A stretch of 64,000 bases of DNA from an uncultured Pseudoxanthomonas sp. (GTDB lineage: Bacteria; Pseudomonadota; Gammaproteobacteria; Xanthomonadales; Xanthomonadaceae): the NCBI GenBank assembly GCA_946479745.1, contig CAMLGZ010000002.1:124001-188000 (forward strand), written 5' to 3'. The position numbers were made by a program, and so were the translations under genes. Positions 33,859 through 42,068 of this stretch are shown here, in pieces. The stretch's first letter is position 1; the number at the start of each line of letters is the position of its first letter. The notes beneath the pieces are model-generated. The model was not told the DNA's origin, searched no databases, and was given only the letters and a program-made list of their open reading frames with translations.

Positions 33859-35775
33859 TCACTTCTTCTCGTCTTCTTTCACTTCGGTGAATTCGGCGTC
33901 GACCACGTCTTCGCCCGCGTTCTGCGCGGAAGGCTCGCCGCCCTCGCCCGCCTGTCCGGCGGCTGCGACTGCCGCGTACAAAGCTTGGCCCGCCTCTTCC
34001 AGATTCTTGGTTTTGGCTTCGATTTGCGTTTTGTCGTCGCCCTTCATCGCCGTTTCCAGGTCAGAAAGCGCGGCTTCGACATTGCCGATCACGCTGCCGT
34101 CGACCTTGCTGCCATGCTCGGTGATGGCGGTGCGGGTGGCGTGGATCAGGCCGTCGGCCTGGTTGCGCGCCTGCACCAGCTCGTGGAACTTCTGGTCCTC
34201 TTCGCGGTGCGCTTCGGCGTCGGCCACCATCTGCGCGATTTCTGCTTCGGACAAGCCCGAACCGGACTTGATTTCGACCTTCTGTTCCTTGTTGGTCTTC
34301 TTGTCCTTGGCGCTGACGTGGATGATGCCGTTGGCGTCGATGTCGAAGGACACTTCCACCTGCGGCAGGCCACGCGGAGCCGGCTCGATGCCGGACAGGT
34401 CGAACTTGGCCATCGACTTGTTGAAGCGGGCCTGCTCGCGCTCGCCCTGCAGCACGTGCACGGTCACCGCGGACTGGTTGTCCTCGGCGGTGCTGAAGGT
34501 CTGCGAAGCCTTGGTGGGAATGGTGGTGTTCTTTTCGATGATCTTGGTGAACACGCCGCCCAGGGTTTCGATGCCCAGGCTCAACGGGGTCACGTCCAGC
34601 AGCAGCACGTCCTTGACGTCGCCGCCCAGCACGCCGCCCTGGATCGCGGCGCCCAAGGCGACGGCTTCATCCGGGTTGACGTCCTTGCGCGGCTCCTTGC
34701 CGAAGAACTCGGTCACTGCCGCCTGCACCTTGGGCATGCGGGTCTGGCCGCCGACCAGGATCACCTCGCCGATGTCGCTGGTGCGCAGGCCGGCATCGTT
34801 CATGGCGATGCGGCACGGCTCGATGGTCTTCTTGATCAGGTCTTCCACCAACGCTTCCAGCTTGGCGCGGGTCAGCTTGATGTTGAGGTGCTTGGGACCG
34901 GAAGCGTCCGCGGTGACGTACGGCAGGTTCACTTCGGTCTGCTGCGAGGACGACAGCTCGATCTTGGCGCGCTCGGCCGCGTCCTTCAGGCGCTGCAGGG
35001 CCAATGGATCCTTGCGCAGGTCGATGCCCTGGTCCTTCTGGAATTCTTCCACCAGATAATCGATGACGCGCTTGTCGAAGTCTTCGCCGCCCAGGAAGGT
35101 GTCGCCGTTGGTGGCCAGCACTTCGAACTGCTTCTCGCCGTCGACGTTGGCGATTTCGATCACCGACACGTCGAAGGTGCCGCCGCCCAGGTCATAGACC
35201 ACGATCTTGCGGTCGCCGCCGTCCTTGTCCAGGCCGTAGGCCAGCGCGGCTGCGGTGGGTTCGTTGATGATGCGCTTGACGTCCAGGCCGGCGATCTTGC
35301 CCGCGTCCTTGGTGGCCTGGCGCTGGCTGTCGTTGAAATAGGCCGGCACGGTGATCACGGCTTCGGTAACGGTTTCGCCCAGGTAGGCTTCGGCCGTCTT
35401 CTTCATCTTTTCCAGGATGCGCGCGGAGATTTCCTGCGCCGACAGCTTCTTGCCGTCCGAGGTGGTGACCCAGGCATCGCCGTTGTCGTGCTGGACGATG
35501 CCGTAGGAAACCAGGCCGATGTCCTTCTGCACTTCGGCGTCGGTGAACTTGCGGCCGATCAGGCGCTTCACCGCGTAGAAGGTGTTCTTGGGGTTGGTGA
35601 CGGCCTGGCGCTTGGCCGAGGCGCCCACCAGCACTTCGCCGTCCTTGGTGTAGGCGACGATGGAGGGCGTGGTGCGGTCGCCTTCCGAATTTTCGATGAC
35701 GCGGGCTTTGCCGCCGTCCATGATCGCCACGCACGAGTTGGTCGTGCCCAGGTCGATGCCGATGATCTTGCCCAT
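33859..35775 (-). CDS. dnaK: Chaperone DnaK (Hsp70)
   Basis: 638 residues, the normal length. Nucleotide-binding domain opens [20 protein letters not shown] and contains [20 protein letters not shown] and [13 protein letters not shown]; the substrate-binding domain follows with the linker [18 protein letters not shown]. Acidic C-terminal tail [17 protein letters not shown] lies before the ATG and a sigma-32-type promoter at 35835-35860, so it can be induced separately from grpE. Confidence 0.99.
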   Translation of the reverse strand: MGKIIGIDLGTTNSCVAIMDGGKARVIENSEGDRTTPSIVAYTKDGEVLVGASAKRQAVTNPKNTFYAVKRLIGRKFTDAEVQKDIGLVSYGIVQHDNGDAWVTTSDGKKLSAQEISARILEKMKKTAEAYLGETVTEAVITVPAYFNDSQRQATKDAGKIAGLDVKRIINEPTAAALAYGLDKDGGDRKIVVYDLGGGTFDVSVIEIANVDGEKQFEVLATNGDTFLGGEDFDKRVIDYLVEEFQKDQGIDLRKDPLALQRLKDAAERAKIELSSSQQTEVNLPYVTADASGPKHLNIKLTRAKLEALVEDLIKKTIEPCRIAMNDAGLRTSDIGEVILVGGQTRMPKVQAAVTEFFGKEPRKDVNPDEAVALGAAIQGGVLGGDVKDVLLLDVTPLSLGIETLGGVFTKIIEKNTTIPTKASQTFSTAEDNQSAVTVHVLQGEREQARFNKSMAKFDLSGIEPAPRGLPQVEVSFDIDANGIIHVSAKDKKTNKEQKVEIKSGSGLSEAEIAQMVADAEAHREEDQKFHELVQARNQADGLIHATRTAITEHGSKVDGSVIGNVEAALSDLETAMKGDDKTQIEAKTKNLEEAGQALYAAVAAAGQAGEGGEPSAQNAGEDVVDAEFTEVKEDEKK

Positions 35776-35834
35776 GTTGCTTGCTCCCTAAAGGTCTGTC
35801 TTTGGCCGGCCATGCGCCGGGTTATGGATGGAAT

Positions 35835-35860
35835 GTGGGGTCCGGCGTGGAACATTCAAG
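35835..35860 (-). promoter_or_regulatory. Sigma-32 heat-shock promoter of dnaK
   Basis: Leftward: -35 CTTGAA (35855-35860), 14-base spacer, -10 CCCCACATT beginning at 35840. This agrees with the RpoH consensus CTTGAA-N13-15-CCCCATTTA. It lies about 60 bases upstream of the dnaK ATG. Confidence 0.8.
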
Positions 35861-35871
35861 CCGGAAGGGGT

Positions 35872-35946
35872 TGTAGGAGCGGCCCATGGCCGCGAGCTTT
35901 TCATTCAGCCGAGCCAAGAGCTCGCGGCCATGGGCCGCTCCTACAG
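35872..35946. repeat. REP-like palindromic pair, family B copy 1
   Basis: TGTAGGAGCGGCCCATGGCC at the left and its inverted copy ending GGGCCGCTCCTACAG at the right, around an AT-richer centre. It fills the spacer between grpE and the dnaK promoter. Related elements are at 41994-42063 and 54718-54803. Confidence 0.85.
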
Positions 35947-35953
35947 GTACCGG

Positions 35954-36484
35954 TCAGTCGTGTTTGGCTACGACCACCAGCGCCGGCCGCAGCAGGCGGT
36001 CGTTGAGCAGGTAGCCCTTCTGGAACACCTGCACCACGCTGTCCGGCGCGGCGCCCGGCGCCTCGACGTGGCTGACGGCCTGGTGGTATTCCGGGTTGAA
36101 TGCCTCGCCGGTGGGATCGATCATGCTCAAGCCGTTGTCTGCGGCGACTTTCAACAACTGACGGAAGGTCAGCTCCAGGCCGTCGTGCAACGGACCGGGC
36201 TCCTTGCCCGCCGCCGCCAGCCCCGCATCCAGGCTGTCAAAGACCGGCAGCAGGTCCGACAGCAGCCGCTCGTTGGCGAACTTGCGCAGTTGCTCCAGGT
36301 CGCGGCTCACGCGCTTGCGCTGGTTTTCCAGGTCGGCGCGTTCGCGCAGCACATCGGCGCGGGTCTGTTCCAGTTCGGCGCGCAGATGCTCTACTTCATT
36401 GGCCAGCTGGCTTTCGAGATTGTTTTCCTCGCCTTCGGGGATGTCATCGGGCGCGGAATCGGATTGGTTTTGGCTGTGGGTCAT
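35954..36484 (-). CDS. grpE: Nucleotide exchange factor GrpE
   Basis: 176 residues. Acidic N-terminus, a long helical coiled coil (about 25-90, containing [20 protein letters not shown]) and a C-terminal beta-wing domain with [16 protein letters not shown] and [16 protein letters not shown]. Releases ADP from DnaK. A sigma-32 promoter is visible about 50 bases upstream, beyond which lies the repeat pair separating it from hrcA. Confidence 0.98.
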   Translation of the reverse strand: MTHSQNQSDSAPDDIPEGEENNLESQLANEVEHLRAELEQTRADVLRERADLENQRKRVSRDLEQLRKFANERLLSDLLPVFDSLDAGLAAAGKEPGPLHDGLELTFRQLLKVAADNGLSMIDPTGEAFNPEYHQAVSHVEAPGAAPDSVVQVFQKGYLLNDRLLRPALVVVAKHD

Positions 36485-36535
36485 GCGGGCTTCCGTGGCG
36501 GGCCGCCCCGGTAACGGGCGGCGTAAGACGAACCT

Positions 36536-36561
36536 ATGGGGCCGGCGCTTCCGGATTCAAG
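36536..36561 (-). promoter_or_regulatory. Sigma-32 heat-shock promoter of grpE
   Basis: Leftward: CCTTGAA (-35, 36556-36562), 14-base spacer, CCCCATAGG (-10, beginning at 36541). Good match to the RpoH consensus. Its upstream edge is next to the family E repeat. Confidence 0.8.
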
Positions 36562-36570
36562 GCTGGAAAG

Positions 36571-36750
36571 CCCCTCTCCCCTCGGGAGAGGGGTTGGGGT
36601 GAGGGTACGGCGGAAGGGCGGAGTCACAGATCGCGGCAGCCGAGCAGCATCCGCAAAACCGCTTGTTGCTGGGTTCTTGCAAAAACGGTAGTTCGTCACT
36701 TCGCCGTACCCTCATCCGCCCTTCGGGCACCTTCTCCCGAAGGAGAAGGG
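36571..36750. repeat. Inverted pair of REP-like units, family E
   Basis: Unit 1 (36571-36615) has the hairpin CCCCTCTCCC/GGGAGAGGGG followed by TTGGGGTGAGGGTACGGCGG. Unit 2 (36700-36750) carries the inverted CGCCGTACCCTCATCC followed by a CCTTCTCCCGAAGGAGAAGG hairpin. Together they occupy most of the hrcA-grpE spacer. Confidence 0.8.
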
Positions 36751-36758
36751 ACAAAGCA

Positions 36759-37802
36759 TCACTGCGCCGGCGTATCCATGGCCGCGCCCAGCGCATCGGC
36801 GGCGGCCTGGACCACCGGAATCACTCTTTCGTATGCCATCCGGGTGGGCCCGATCACTCCCAGCACGCCCAGTACCTGCCCGCCGGCGATATACGGCGCG
36901 GTCACCACCGAGACCCCATCCAACGGGGCCAGGCCGGTTTCCTCGCCAATGAAGATACGCACGCCCGGGGCCTGCAGGGTGCGCTCCAGCAACTGCAGGA
37001 TCTCGCGCTTGCGGGCGAAGGTTTCGAACAACTCGCGCAACCGGTCCAGGTCCGACAGATCCTGCACGCCGATAAGCCGGGTCTGCCCGGTGAGCACCAT
37101 ATCGTCGCTCGCAGGGACGAAGGCATGTTCGGCCAGCTCCACGGTATGCGCCAGCAACCCTTCCATCTCGGATTGGGCGTTGCGCAGATCTCGCAGCAAG
37201 GTCGCGCGGATATCCGACAGTGGCCGGCCTGCGAAATTGGAATTCAGGTAGTTGGCGACCCGTTCCAGTTCGGAGGGGTCATAAGCGCGGCGCGGCTCGA
37301 TGACCCGGTTCTGCACATCGTTGTCGGCGAACACCAGGATCGCCAGCACCCGGCGCCCGTCCAGCGGCACGAAGTCGATGTGGCGGAAGGCGAACTGCTC
37401 CCGCTTGGGGGCGCTGACCACGCCGACGAAATGGGTCATTGCCGAGAGCAGCTCCGAAGCGTTCCCCAGGAGCGCCTGAGTGCCGACACCCGCAGGAAGC
37501 TCCGAACGCAGGCGTGCCACTTCGCCTTCGCCCAGCGGCTTCATCTGCACCAGGCTGTCCACGAACATACGGTAGCCCTGCGCGGTGGGTATGCGCCCGG
37601 CCGAGGTGTGCGGCGAGGCCAGCAGGCCGAGCTCTTCCAGGTCGCCCAGGATGTTGCGAATGGTCGCGGCGCTGACATCCAGACCGGCATGCCGGGCCAG
37701 CGTCTGCGAACCCACAGGCTCGCCATCGCGGATATAGCGCGAGATCAGCGTGCGCAGCAGGTGGCGGGCGCGGATGTCGAGATCGGCGGGGCGTGCGGAC
37801 AT
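36759..37802 (-). CDS. hrcA: Heat-inducible transcription repressor HrcA
   Basis: 347 residues. N-terminal winged helix (SRYIRDGEPVGSQTLARHAGLDVSAATIRNILGDLEELGLL), then the GAF-like and inserted dimerisation domains, ending with GQVLGVLGVIGPTRMAYERVIPVV. HrcA binds CIRCE elements, usually upstream of groESL. No CIRCE is visible in this window, so its targets lie elsewhere. The start at 37802 is taken because the winged helix begins there; the frame runs further upstream through repeat DNA. Confidence 0.96.
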   Translation of the reverse strand: MSARPADLDIRARHLLRTLISRYIRDGEPVGSQTLARHAGLDVSAATIRNILGDLEELGLLASPHTSAGRIPTAQGYRMFVDSLVQMKPLGEGEVARLRSELPAGVGTQALLGNASELLSAMTHFVGVVSAPKREQFAFRHIDFVPLDGRRVLAILVFADNDVQNRVIEPRRAYDPSELERVANYLNSNFAGRPLSDIRATLLRDLRNAQSEMEGLLAHTVELAEHAFVPASDDMVLTGQTRLIGVQDLSDLDRLRELFETFARKREILQLLERTLQAPGVRIFIGEETGLAPLDGVSVVTAPYIAGGQVLGVLGVIGPTRMAYERVIPVVQAAADALGAAMDTPAQ

Positions 37803-37828
37803 GGCGGATAGGCTGCTCTTGAAAGCCG

Positions 37829-37963
37829 TCCCCTTCAAGGGGGAGGGGCCTGCCTCGGACTTGATCCGGAGTTGGGCGGGGATGGTGTTGCTTGTGATCG
37901 AGATTAACTTCATCGGAGGGGAACACCATCCCCATCCCGGCCTTCCCCTTGAAGGGGAAGGAG
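37829..37963. repeat. Long REP-like pair, family F copy 1
   Basis: Outer arms TCCCCTTCAAGGGGGA (37829-37844) and TTCCCCTTGAAGGGGAAG (about 37943-37960), with inner GGGGATGGTG / CACCATCCCC arms. It includes GGACTTGATCCGGAG, related to the palindrome inside acnA. The element takes up most of the space between the divergent hrcA and recN genes. A second copy is at 55382-55494. Confidence 0.8.
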
Positions 37964-37999
37964 AAAATAGTCCGTCTCAGAGATTGCGCCGCATGCCTC

Positions 38000-38005
38000 T
38001 ACAAT
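38000..38005 (+). promoter_or_regulatory. Candidate -10 box of recN
   Basis: TACAAT ending nine bases before the recN ATG at 38014. No clear -35 and no obvious LexA site are seen. If used, the transcript would have almost no leader. Confidence 0.35.
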
Positions 38006-38013
38006 GCGCAGCC

Positions 38014-39681
38014 ATGCTCAGACACCTCGCCCTCAAGGATTTCGCCGTCGTCCGTTCCGCCGAACTGGAGTTCGGCCCGGGCATGACCGTGATTTCGGGC
38101 GAAACAGGCGCAGGCAAGTCCTTGCTGGTGGATGCCCTGGGGTTTCTTTCCGGCCTGCGCGCCGATAGCGGCGTGGTGCGCCACGGCGCCGAACGCGCCG
38201 AACTTTCCGCCGAGTTCGGCCTGGACGACGCCTCGCCCGCTCTGGCCTGGCTGCGCGACAACGAACTGGACGACGGCAAGGACTGCCAGCTACGCCGGGT
38301 AATCCGTGCCGATGGCGGCTCGCGTGCCTTCATCAACGGCCGCAGCGTCACCCTGGCGCAGCTCACCGAGCTGGCCGGCCTGCTCGTGGAAATCCATGGC
38401 CAGCACGAACATCAGGCGCTGCTGTCGCGCCACAGCCAGCTGGAACTGCTGGACGCCTATGCGCGCAACGAATCCGAGCGGGCCGTCGTCCGCAACGCCG
38501 CGCAAGCCTGGAGCGCTTTGCTGCACGAGCGCGACGCCCTCTCCCAGCAAGGCGACGTGTCGGACCGCATCAATTACCTCGAGCATCAATTCAAGGAACT
38601 GGAGCGCGAAGAGCTGGCCGCGGCGGCCATCGAAGCGCTGTCCGCCAACCATCGCCGCCAGGCCAACGCCTCGGGTCTCATTGACGCCTGCAATGCCGCA
38701 TTCGCGCGTCTGGCGGGCGAAGAAACGCCTTCGGTTTCCAGACAATTGCAGCAGACCCGCAGCGAGCTGGCGCGCATGGCCGAGCACGAGCCGCGCCTGG
38801 GTGAAGTCGATGCGCTGCTGGAAAGCGCCAATATCCAATTGGACGAAGCGCTGGTGGTGCTGGACAAGGTGCGTGACGACCTGGACGCCGACCCGGCGCA
38901 ATTCATGGAGCTGGAACGCAAGCTCACCCGTATCCACGACCTGGCCCGCAAACACCGGGTCGCACCGGAGCAACTTGACGCGCGCCGCGATGCCATCGCT
39001 GCGGAACTGGACGGTCTGCGCGGGGCCGGTGAACGCCTGCTCGGCCTGAATACCGAAATCGCTGCGGCCGCCGCCACCTGGCGCGATGCCGCTGCGAAGC
39101 TGAGCAAGACCCGCCAGAGATCCGCGGACAAACTCGCCAAGGCGACTGCTGCACTGATCGCCGAACTCGGCATGGGCGGGGGCCGTTTCGAGATCGCGCT
39201 CGAAGCCAACGAAACCGAGCGCGCCGACCCGCTGGGTGGCGAGCGGGTGGAATTCCTGGTCTCGGCCAATGCCGGCCAGCCCCCGCGCGCCCTGCGCAAG
39301 GTGGCTTCAGGCGGAGAGCTCTCGCGCATCTCGCTGGCCATCGAAGTGGCGGCGCTGGGGCTGGATGCGGTGCCGACCATGGTCTTCGACGAAGTGGATT
39401 CGGGCATCGGCGGCGCGGTTTCGGACATCGTCGGGCAGAAACTGCGCGCGCTGGGCGAGAAACGCCAGGTCCTGTGCGTCACCCATCTGCCGCAAGTCGC
39501 GGCGCAGGGCCACGCGCACTACCGCGTCAGCAAGGCGCCAGTGGACGGCATGACCCAGAGTTCGGTGGAGCTGCTGGGCGCCAAAGACCGCGAAGAAGAA
39601 CTCGCCCGCATGCTGGGCGGCGTGGAAGTGAGCAAGGAAGCGCGTGCGGCGGCGAAGCGCCTGTTGAGCGACGTGGCGTAG
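38014..39681 (+). CDS. recN: DNA repair protein RecN
   Basis: 555 residues (E. coli 553). SMC-like ATPase: Walker A GETGAGKSLLVDAL (36-49), a coiled-coil middle (about 160-350), then the signature LRKVASGGELSRISLAIEVA and Walker B TMVFDEVDSGIGG. Helps join broken DNA ends during double-strand break repair. The ATG at 38014 begins at the conserved MLRHLALKDFAVV; an in-frame ATG seven codons upstream is the alternative. The stop codon TAG is part of the adjacent family C repeat. Confidence 0.97.
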   Translation: MLRHLALKDFAVVRSAELEFGPGMTVISGETGAGKSLLVDALGFLSGLRADSGVVRHGAERAELSAEFGLDDASPALAWLRDNELDDGKDCQLRRVIRADGGSRAFINGRSVTLAQLTELAGLLVEIHGQHEHQALLSRHSQLELLDAYARNESERAVVRNAAQAWSALLHERDALSQQGDVSDRINYLEHQFKELEREELAAAAIEALSANHRRQANASGLIDACNAAFARLAGEETPSVSRQLQQTRSELARMAEHEPRLGEVDALLESANIQLDEALVVLDKVRDDLDADPAQFMELERKLTRIHDLARKHRVAPEQLDARRDAIAAELDGLRGAGERLLGLNTEIAAAAATWRDAAAKLSKTRQRSADKLAKATAALIAELGMGGGRFEIALEANETERADPLGGERVEFLVSANAGQPPRALRKVASGGELSRISLAIEVAALGLDAVPTMVFDEVDSGIGGAVSDIVGQKLRALGEKRQVLCVTHLPQVAAQGHAHYRVSKAPVDGMTQSSVELLGAKDREEELARMLGGVEVSKEARAAAKRLLSDVA

Positions 39682-39821
39682 GGCGGGTTTTAACCCGCCA
39701 TTGCCATGCATAAACCTCGCCTCGGCATGTAGCGAAATGGCCGTCGCGGTAGAAAGCGCGGACCGGCTTATTGCCGTCGCAATGTGGAAGATGGCAATGG
39801 CGGGTTAAAACCCGCCCTACG
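39678..39821. repeat. REP-like pair, family C copy 1
   Basis: GTAGGGCGGGTTTTAACCCG at the left and an inverted GGGTTAAAACCCGCCCTACG at the right, filling the whole recN-fur spacer. The left arm supplies the recN stop codon and the right arm abuts the fur stop. Between the arms is about 95 bases of unique sequence. Confidence 0.85.
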
Positions 39822-40223
39822 TCAACGCTTCTTTCTGACGTAAAGCACCAGCGAATGCTCTTCGATCTCGTAGCCGTGCTGGGCGGCGATCTTCGACTGC
39901 AGTGTCTCGATCTCCTCGCTGGAGAATTCGATGACCTTGCCGGTATCGATGTCGACCATGTGGTCGTGGTGTTGCCCGCGGTCCAGCTCATAGACCGCTT
40001 GCCCGCCTTCGAAGTTGTGCTTGAGCACCAGACCTGCGGCTTCGAACTGGGTCAGTACCCGATAAACCGTCGCCAGGCCGATTTCATCGCCATGGTCCAG
40101 CAGATGCCGGTAGATGTCCTCGGCGGTCATATGCCGGGGCTTGCTCTGTTCCAGCAGCTCCAGGATGCGCATCCGCGGATGCGTCACCTTCAATCCGACT
40201 TTGCGTAGATCCTGCGATTCCAT
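39822..40223 (-). CDS. fur: Ferric uptake regulator Fur
   Basis: 133 residues. Winged helix (MESQDLRKVGLKVTHPRMRI..., TVYRVLTQFEAAGL), then the metal-binding HHDHMVDIDTGKVIEF. The usual C-terminal CxxC zinc motif of E. coli Fur is not seen, as in other Xanthomonas-type Fur proteins. Represses iron uptake genes when iron is plentiful. The start at 40223 has AGAGG before it and matches Xanthomonas Fur. It is divergent from bamE, the known fur-omlA arrangement of Xanthomonas. Confidence 0.96.
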   Translation of the reverse strand: MESQDLRKVGLKVTHPRMRILELLEQSKPRHMTAEDIYRHLLDHGDEIGLATVYRVLTQFEAAGLVLKHNFEGGQAVYELDRGQHHDHMVDIDTGKVIEFSSEEIETLQSKIAAQHGYEIEEHSLVLYVRKKR

Positions 40224-40337
40224 AGCCTCTCCGTTCATTGGCGGTTTAGCGCCAGCTGCCTTGGGCTGGGTTGCGGCGGCCGTCGGAAGTGTATCATCGC
40301 CCGGTCATCTCCCTGTCGAAACGCGGTGCCCTTCCCG

Positions 40338-40733
40338 ATGCGTAAATTCCTGTTGATCGCCGCCGTGACCTTCGCTGTCTCCGGTTGCGGCATCCTGTAC
40401 AAACAGCCGATCTACCAGGGCAACCTGATCGAGAAGAGCAATGCCGACCAGCTGGCCGTGGGCCAGAGCAAGCAGCAGGTCGTCGCCCTGCTCGGCACGC
40501 CGTCCATCGCCGATCCCTTCCATGCGCAGCGCTGGGACTACACCGCCGCCGAGCGTACCAACCGCCGCGGTACCAACGAGATCAAGAACCTCACCGTTTA
40601 TTTCGACGGCGACGTGGTTACGAAGTGGGAAGGCGAATACTTCCCGGAAAACGATGTGCAGCTAGCCAAGGACGTGCGCAAGTTCGGCCCCAACCTGGCC
40701 AAGGAAAAGAAGAAGGGCGGTTCCCGCCGCTGA
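40338..40733 (+). CDS. bamE: Outer membrane assembly lipoprotein BamE (OmlA/SmpA)
   Basis: 131 residues. Signal sequence MRKFLLIAAVTFAVSGCG with lipobox V-S-G-C (Cys17), then the compact BamE fold (YQGNLIEKSNADQLAVGQSKQQVVALLGTP). A component of the BAM complex that inserts outer membrane proteins. The ATG at 40338 is chosen over a GTG four codons upstream because the signal peptide begins there. Convergent with rnfH, with only three bases between the stops. Confidence 0.95.
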   Translation: MRKFLLIAAVTFAVSGCGILYKQPIYQGNLIEKSNADQLAVGQSKQQVVALLGTPSIADPFHAQRWDYTAAERTNRRGTNEIKNLTVYFDGDVVTKWEGEYFPENDVQLAKDVRKFGPNLAKEKKKGGSRR

Positions 40734-40736
40734 TCC

Positions 40737-41003
40737 TCAGCGTCCGGTTTTTTTTGACGCACGCCGGCGGCGCGCGTCCTTGGGGTCGATCTGCAGCGGC
40801 CTCAACAATTCAATACGGTCGCCTTCGCGCAATAGGGTCGATGCTTCCGCATTGACGCCGAAGATCGCGTAACCGTCCACGTTCTCGAGCTGCGTCCAGC
40901 CCGCCTTCTCCAGGGCCTGCTGCAGGGTGGCGTTTTCGGGCAATTCCACCGATACGGCCTGATGCCGGCGCGGCCATGCCATGACCAGCTCGACCTTCAT
41001 CAT
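40737..41003 (-). CDS. rnfH: RnfH family (UPF0125) protein
   Basis: 88 residues, ubiquitin-like fold. Opens MMKVELVMAWPRRHQAVSVE and has the family ending ELLRPLQIDPKDARRRRA. Usually paired with ratA, as here. Its first ATG overlaps the ratA stop by four bases (ATGA). Function unsettled. Confidence 0.92.
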   Translation of the reverse strand: MMKVELVMAWPRRHQAVSVELPENATLQQALEKAGWTQLENVDGYAIFGVNAEASTLLREGDRIELLRPLQIDPKDARRRRASKKTGR

Positions 41004-41428
41004 TCGCCCCGGTCGGCGACCCGCACAAAATCGTCCACCATGCGGTCCGCCAGCCCCTGGAATCCCAGCGCGATGGCCGGGCCCAGCAAGCGGTTGTTGG
41101 GGTCGAATTCCAGCGTCAGGGTGACTTTGCTCGCGCATTCGTCCAGCGCGTGGAATTCCCAGCGGCCGTGCAATTTTCGGAACGGGCCATCGACCAGGTT
41201 CATGTCGATGCTGTGCGGGCGATCCAGCGTGTTTTCGGTGGTGAACCAGGTGCTCAAGGCGCCCAGCCCCAGATCCAGCCGCGCGACCAGCCGGTCGGGA
41301 GCCGATTCGATCAGCTCGGCGGCGCTGCACCAGTCGAAACGCCGCGGATAGGCGGCCACGTCGTTGACCAGCTCGAACATGCGGGTGGTGGAGTGCTCGA
41401 CCAGAGCGCTGCGGCGTATGGTTTGCAT
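41000..41428 (-). CDS. ratA: RatA/COQ10-type START-domain protein
   Basis: 142 residues, polyketide cyclase/START fold: MQTIRRSALVEHSTTRMFELVNDVAAYPRRFDWC, then a beta-rich core ending NRLLGPAIALGFQGLADRMVDDFV. Called RatA (ribosome association toxin) in E. coli, but the fold also fits the ubiquinone-binding COQ10 role, and both are proposed. It is divergent from smpB and coupled to rnfH. The start at 41428 is the first Met of the fold; upstream in-frame codons lie over the smpB start region. Confidence 0.92.
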   Translation of the reverse strand: MQTIRRSALVEHSTTRMFELVNDVAAYPRRFDWCSAAELIESAPDRLVARLDLGLGALSTWFTTENTLDRPHSIDMNLVDGPFRKLHGRWEFHALDECASKVTLTLEFDPNNRLLGPAIALGFQGLADRMVDDFVRVADRGE

Positions 41429-41492
41429 GCGTTGACGGGGCTCGGTATGGGCTGGGCTCGCTTGCACTTCCCCCATCGGCGACAATAGCGCC

Positions 41493-41987
41493 ATGGCGAA
41501 GAAACCCGGCAAGGATAAAGCAAACAGCACTGGCACGATTGCGCAGAACAAGCGCGCACGCCACGAATACCATCTCGAGGAACACTACGAGGCGGGCATG
41601 GCGTTGCAGGGCTGGGAAATGAAAGCGATCCGTGCCGGCCGCGCCAACATTACCGAAGCCTATGCGGTGGTCCGCAACGGCGAGCTGTTCCTGTTCGGCG
41701 CGCAGATCACGCCCTTGATCCAAGCCTCGACCCATGTGGTCGCCGACGACCGCCGCACCCGCAAGCTGCTGCTGCACAAGCGCGAGATCGATGTGCTGAT
41801 AGGCAAGGTAGAGCGCGACGGCTACACCATCGTGCCCACCTCGCTTTATTGGAAGGGCAACAAGGTCAAGGCCGGCATCTCCCTGGCCAAGGGCAAGCAG
41901 ACCCACGACAAGCGCGAAGCCAGCAAGGACCGCGACTGGGCGCGCGACAAACAGCGCGTGATGCGCCGCCACAACCGCGACGCCTGA
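41493..41987 (+). CDS. smpB: SsrA-binding protein SmpB
   Basis: 164 residues. OB-fold core ([42 protein letters not shown]) and a basic C-terminal tail ([28 protein letters not shown]). Delivers tmRNA to stalled ribosomes. Its RNA partner ssrA lies 2.7 kb downstream at 44698-45051, with the hydrolase-protease fusion gene in between on the other strand. Confidence 0.98.
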   Translation: MAKKPGKDKANSTGTIAQNKRARHEYHLEEHYEAGMALQGWEMKAIRAGRANITEAYAVVRNGELFLFGAQITPLIQASTHVVADDRRTRKLLLHKREIDVLIGKVERDGYTIVPTSLYWKGNKVKAGISLAKGKQTHDKREASKDRDWARDKQRVMRRHNRDA

Positions 41988-41993
41988 CCTTCC

Positions 41994-42063
41994 TGTGGGA
42001 GCGGGCCCTGCCCGCGACAAGTTTCCCGGTAACGCCAGTCGCGGGCAGGGCCCGCTCCTACAG
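41994..42063. repeat. REP-like pair, family B copy 2
   Basis: TGTGGGAGCGGGCCCTGCCC and its inverted copy GGGCAGGGCCCGCTCCTACA around AGTTTCCCGGTAACGCC. It lies between the convergent smpB and fusion gene and can form a strong hairpin in either transcript. Confidence 0.85.
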
Positions 42064-42068
42064 ATGTT

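Noticed and set aside
37803..37870. Sigma-32 promoter for hrcA
   Set aside because: CTTGAA occurs only as part of the repeat arms and no CCCCAT-type -10 follows at a proper distance.
36485..38013. CIRCE element near hrcA or grpE
   Set aside because: No TTAGCACTC-N9-GAGTGCTAA-like repeat was found; control here appears to be sigma-32.
40224..40337. Fur box between fur and bamE
   Set aside because: No convincing 19-base Fur-box-like inverted repeat was found.
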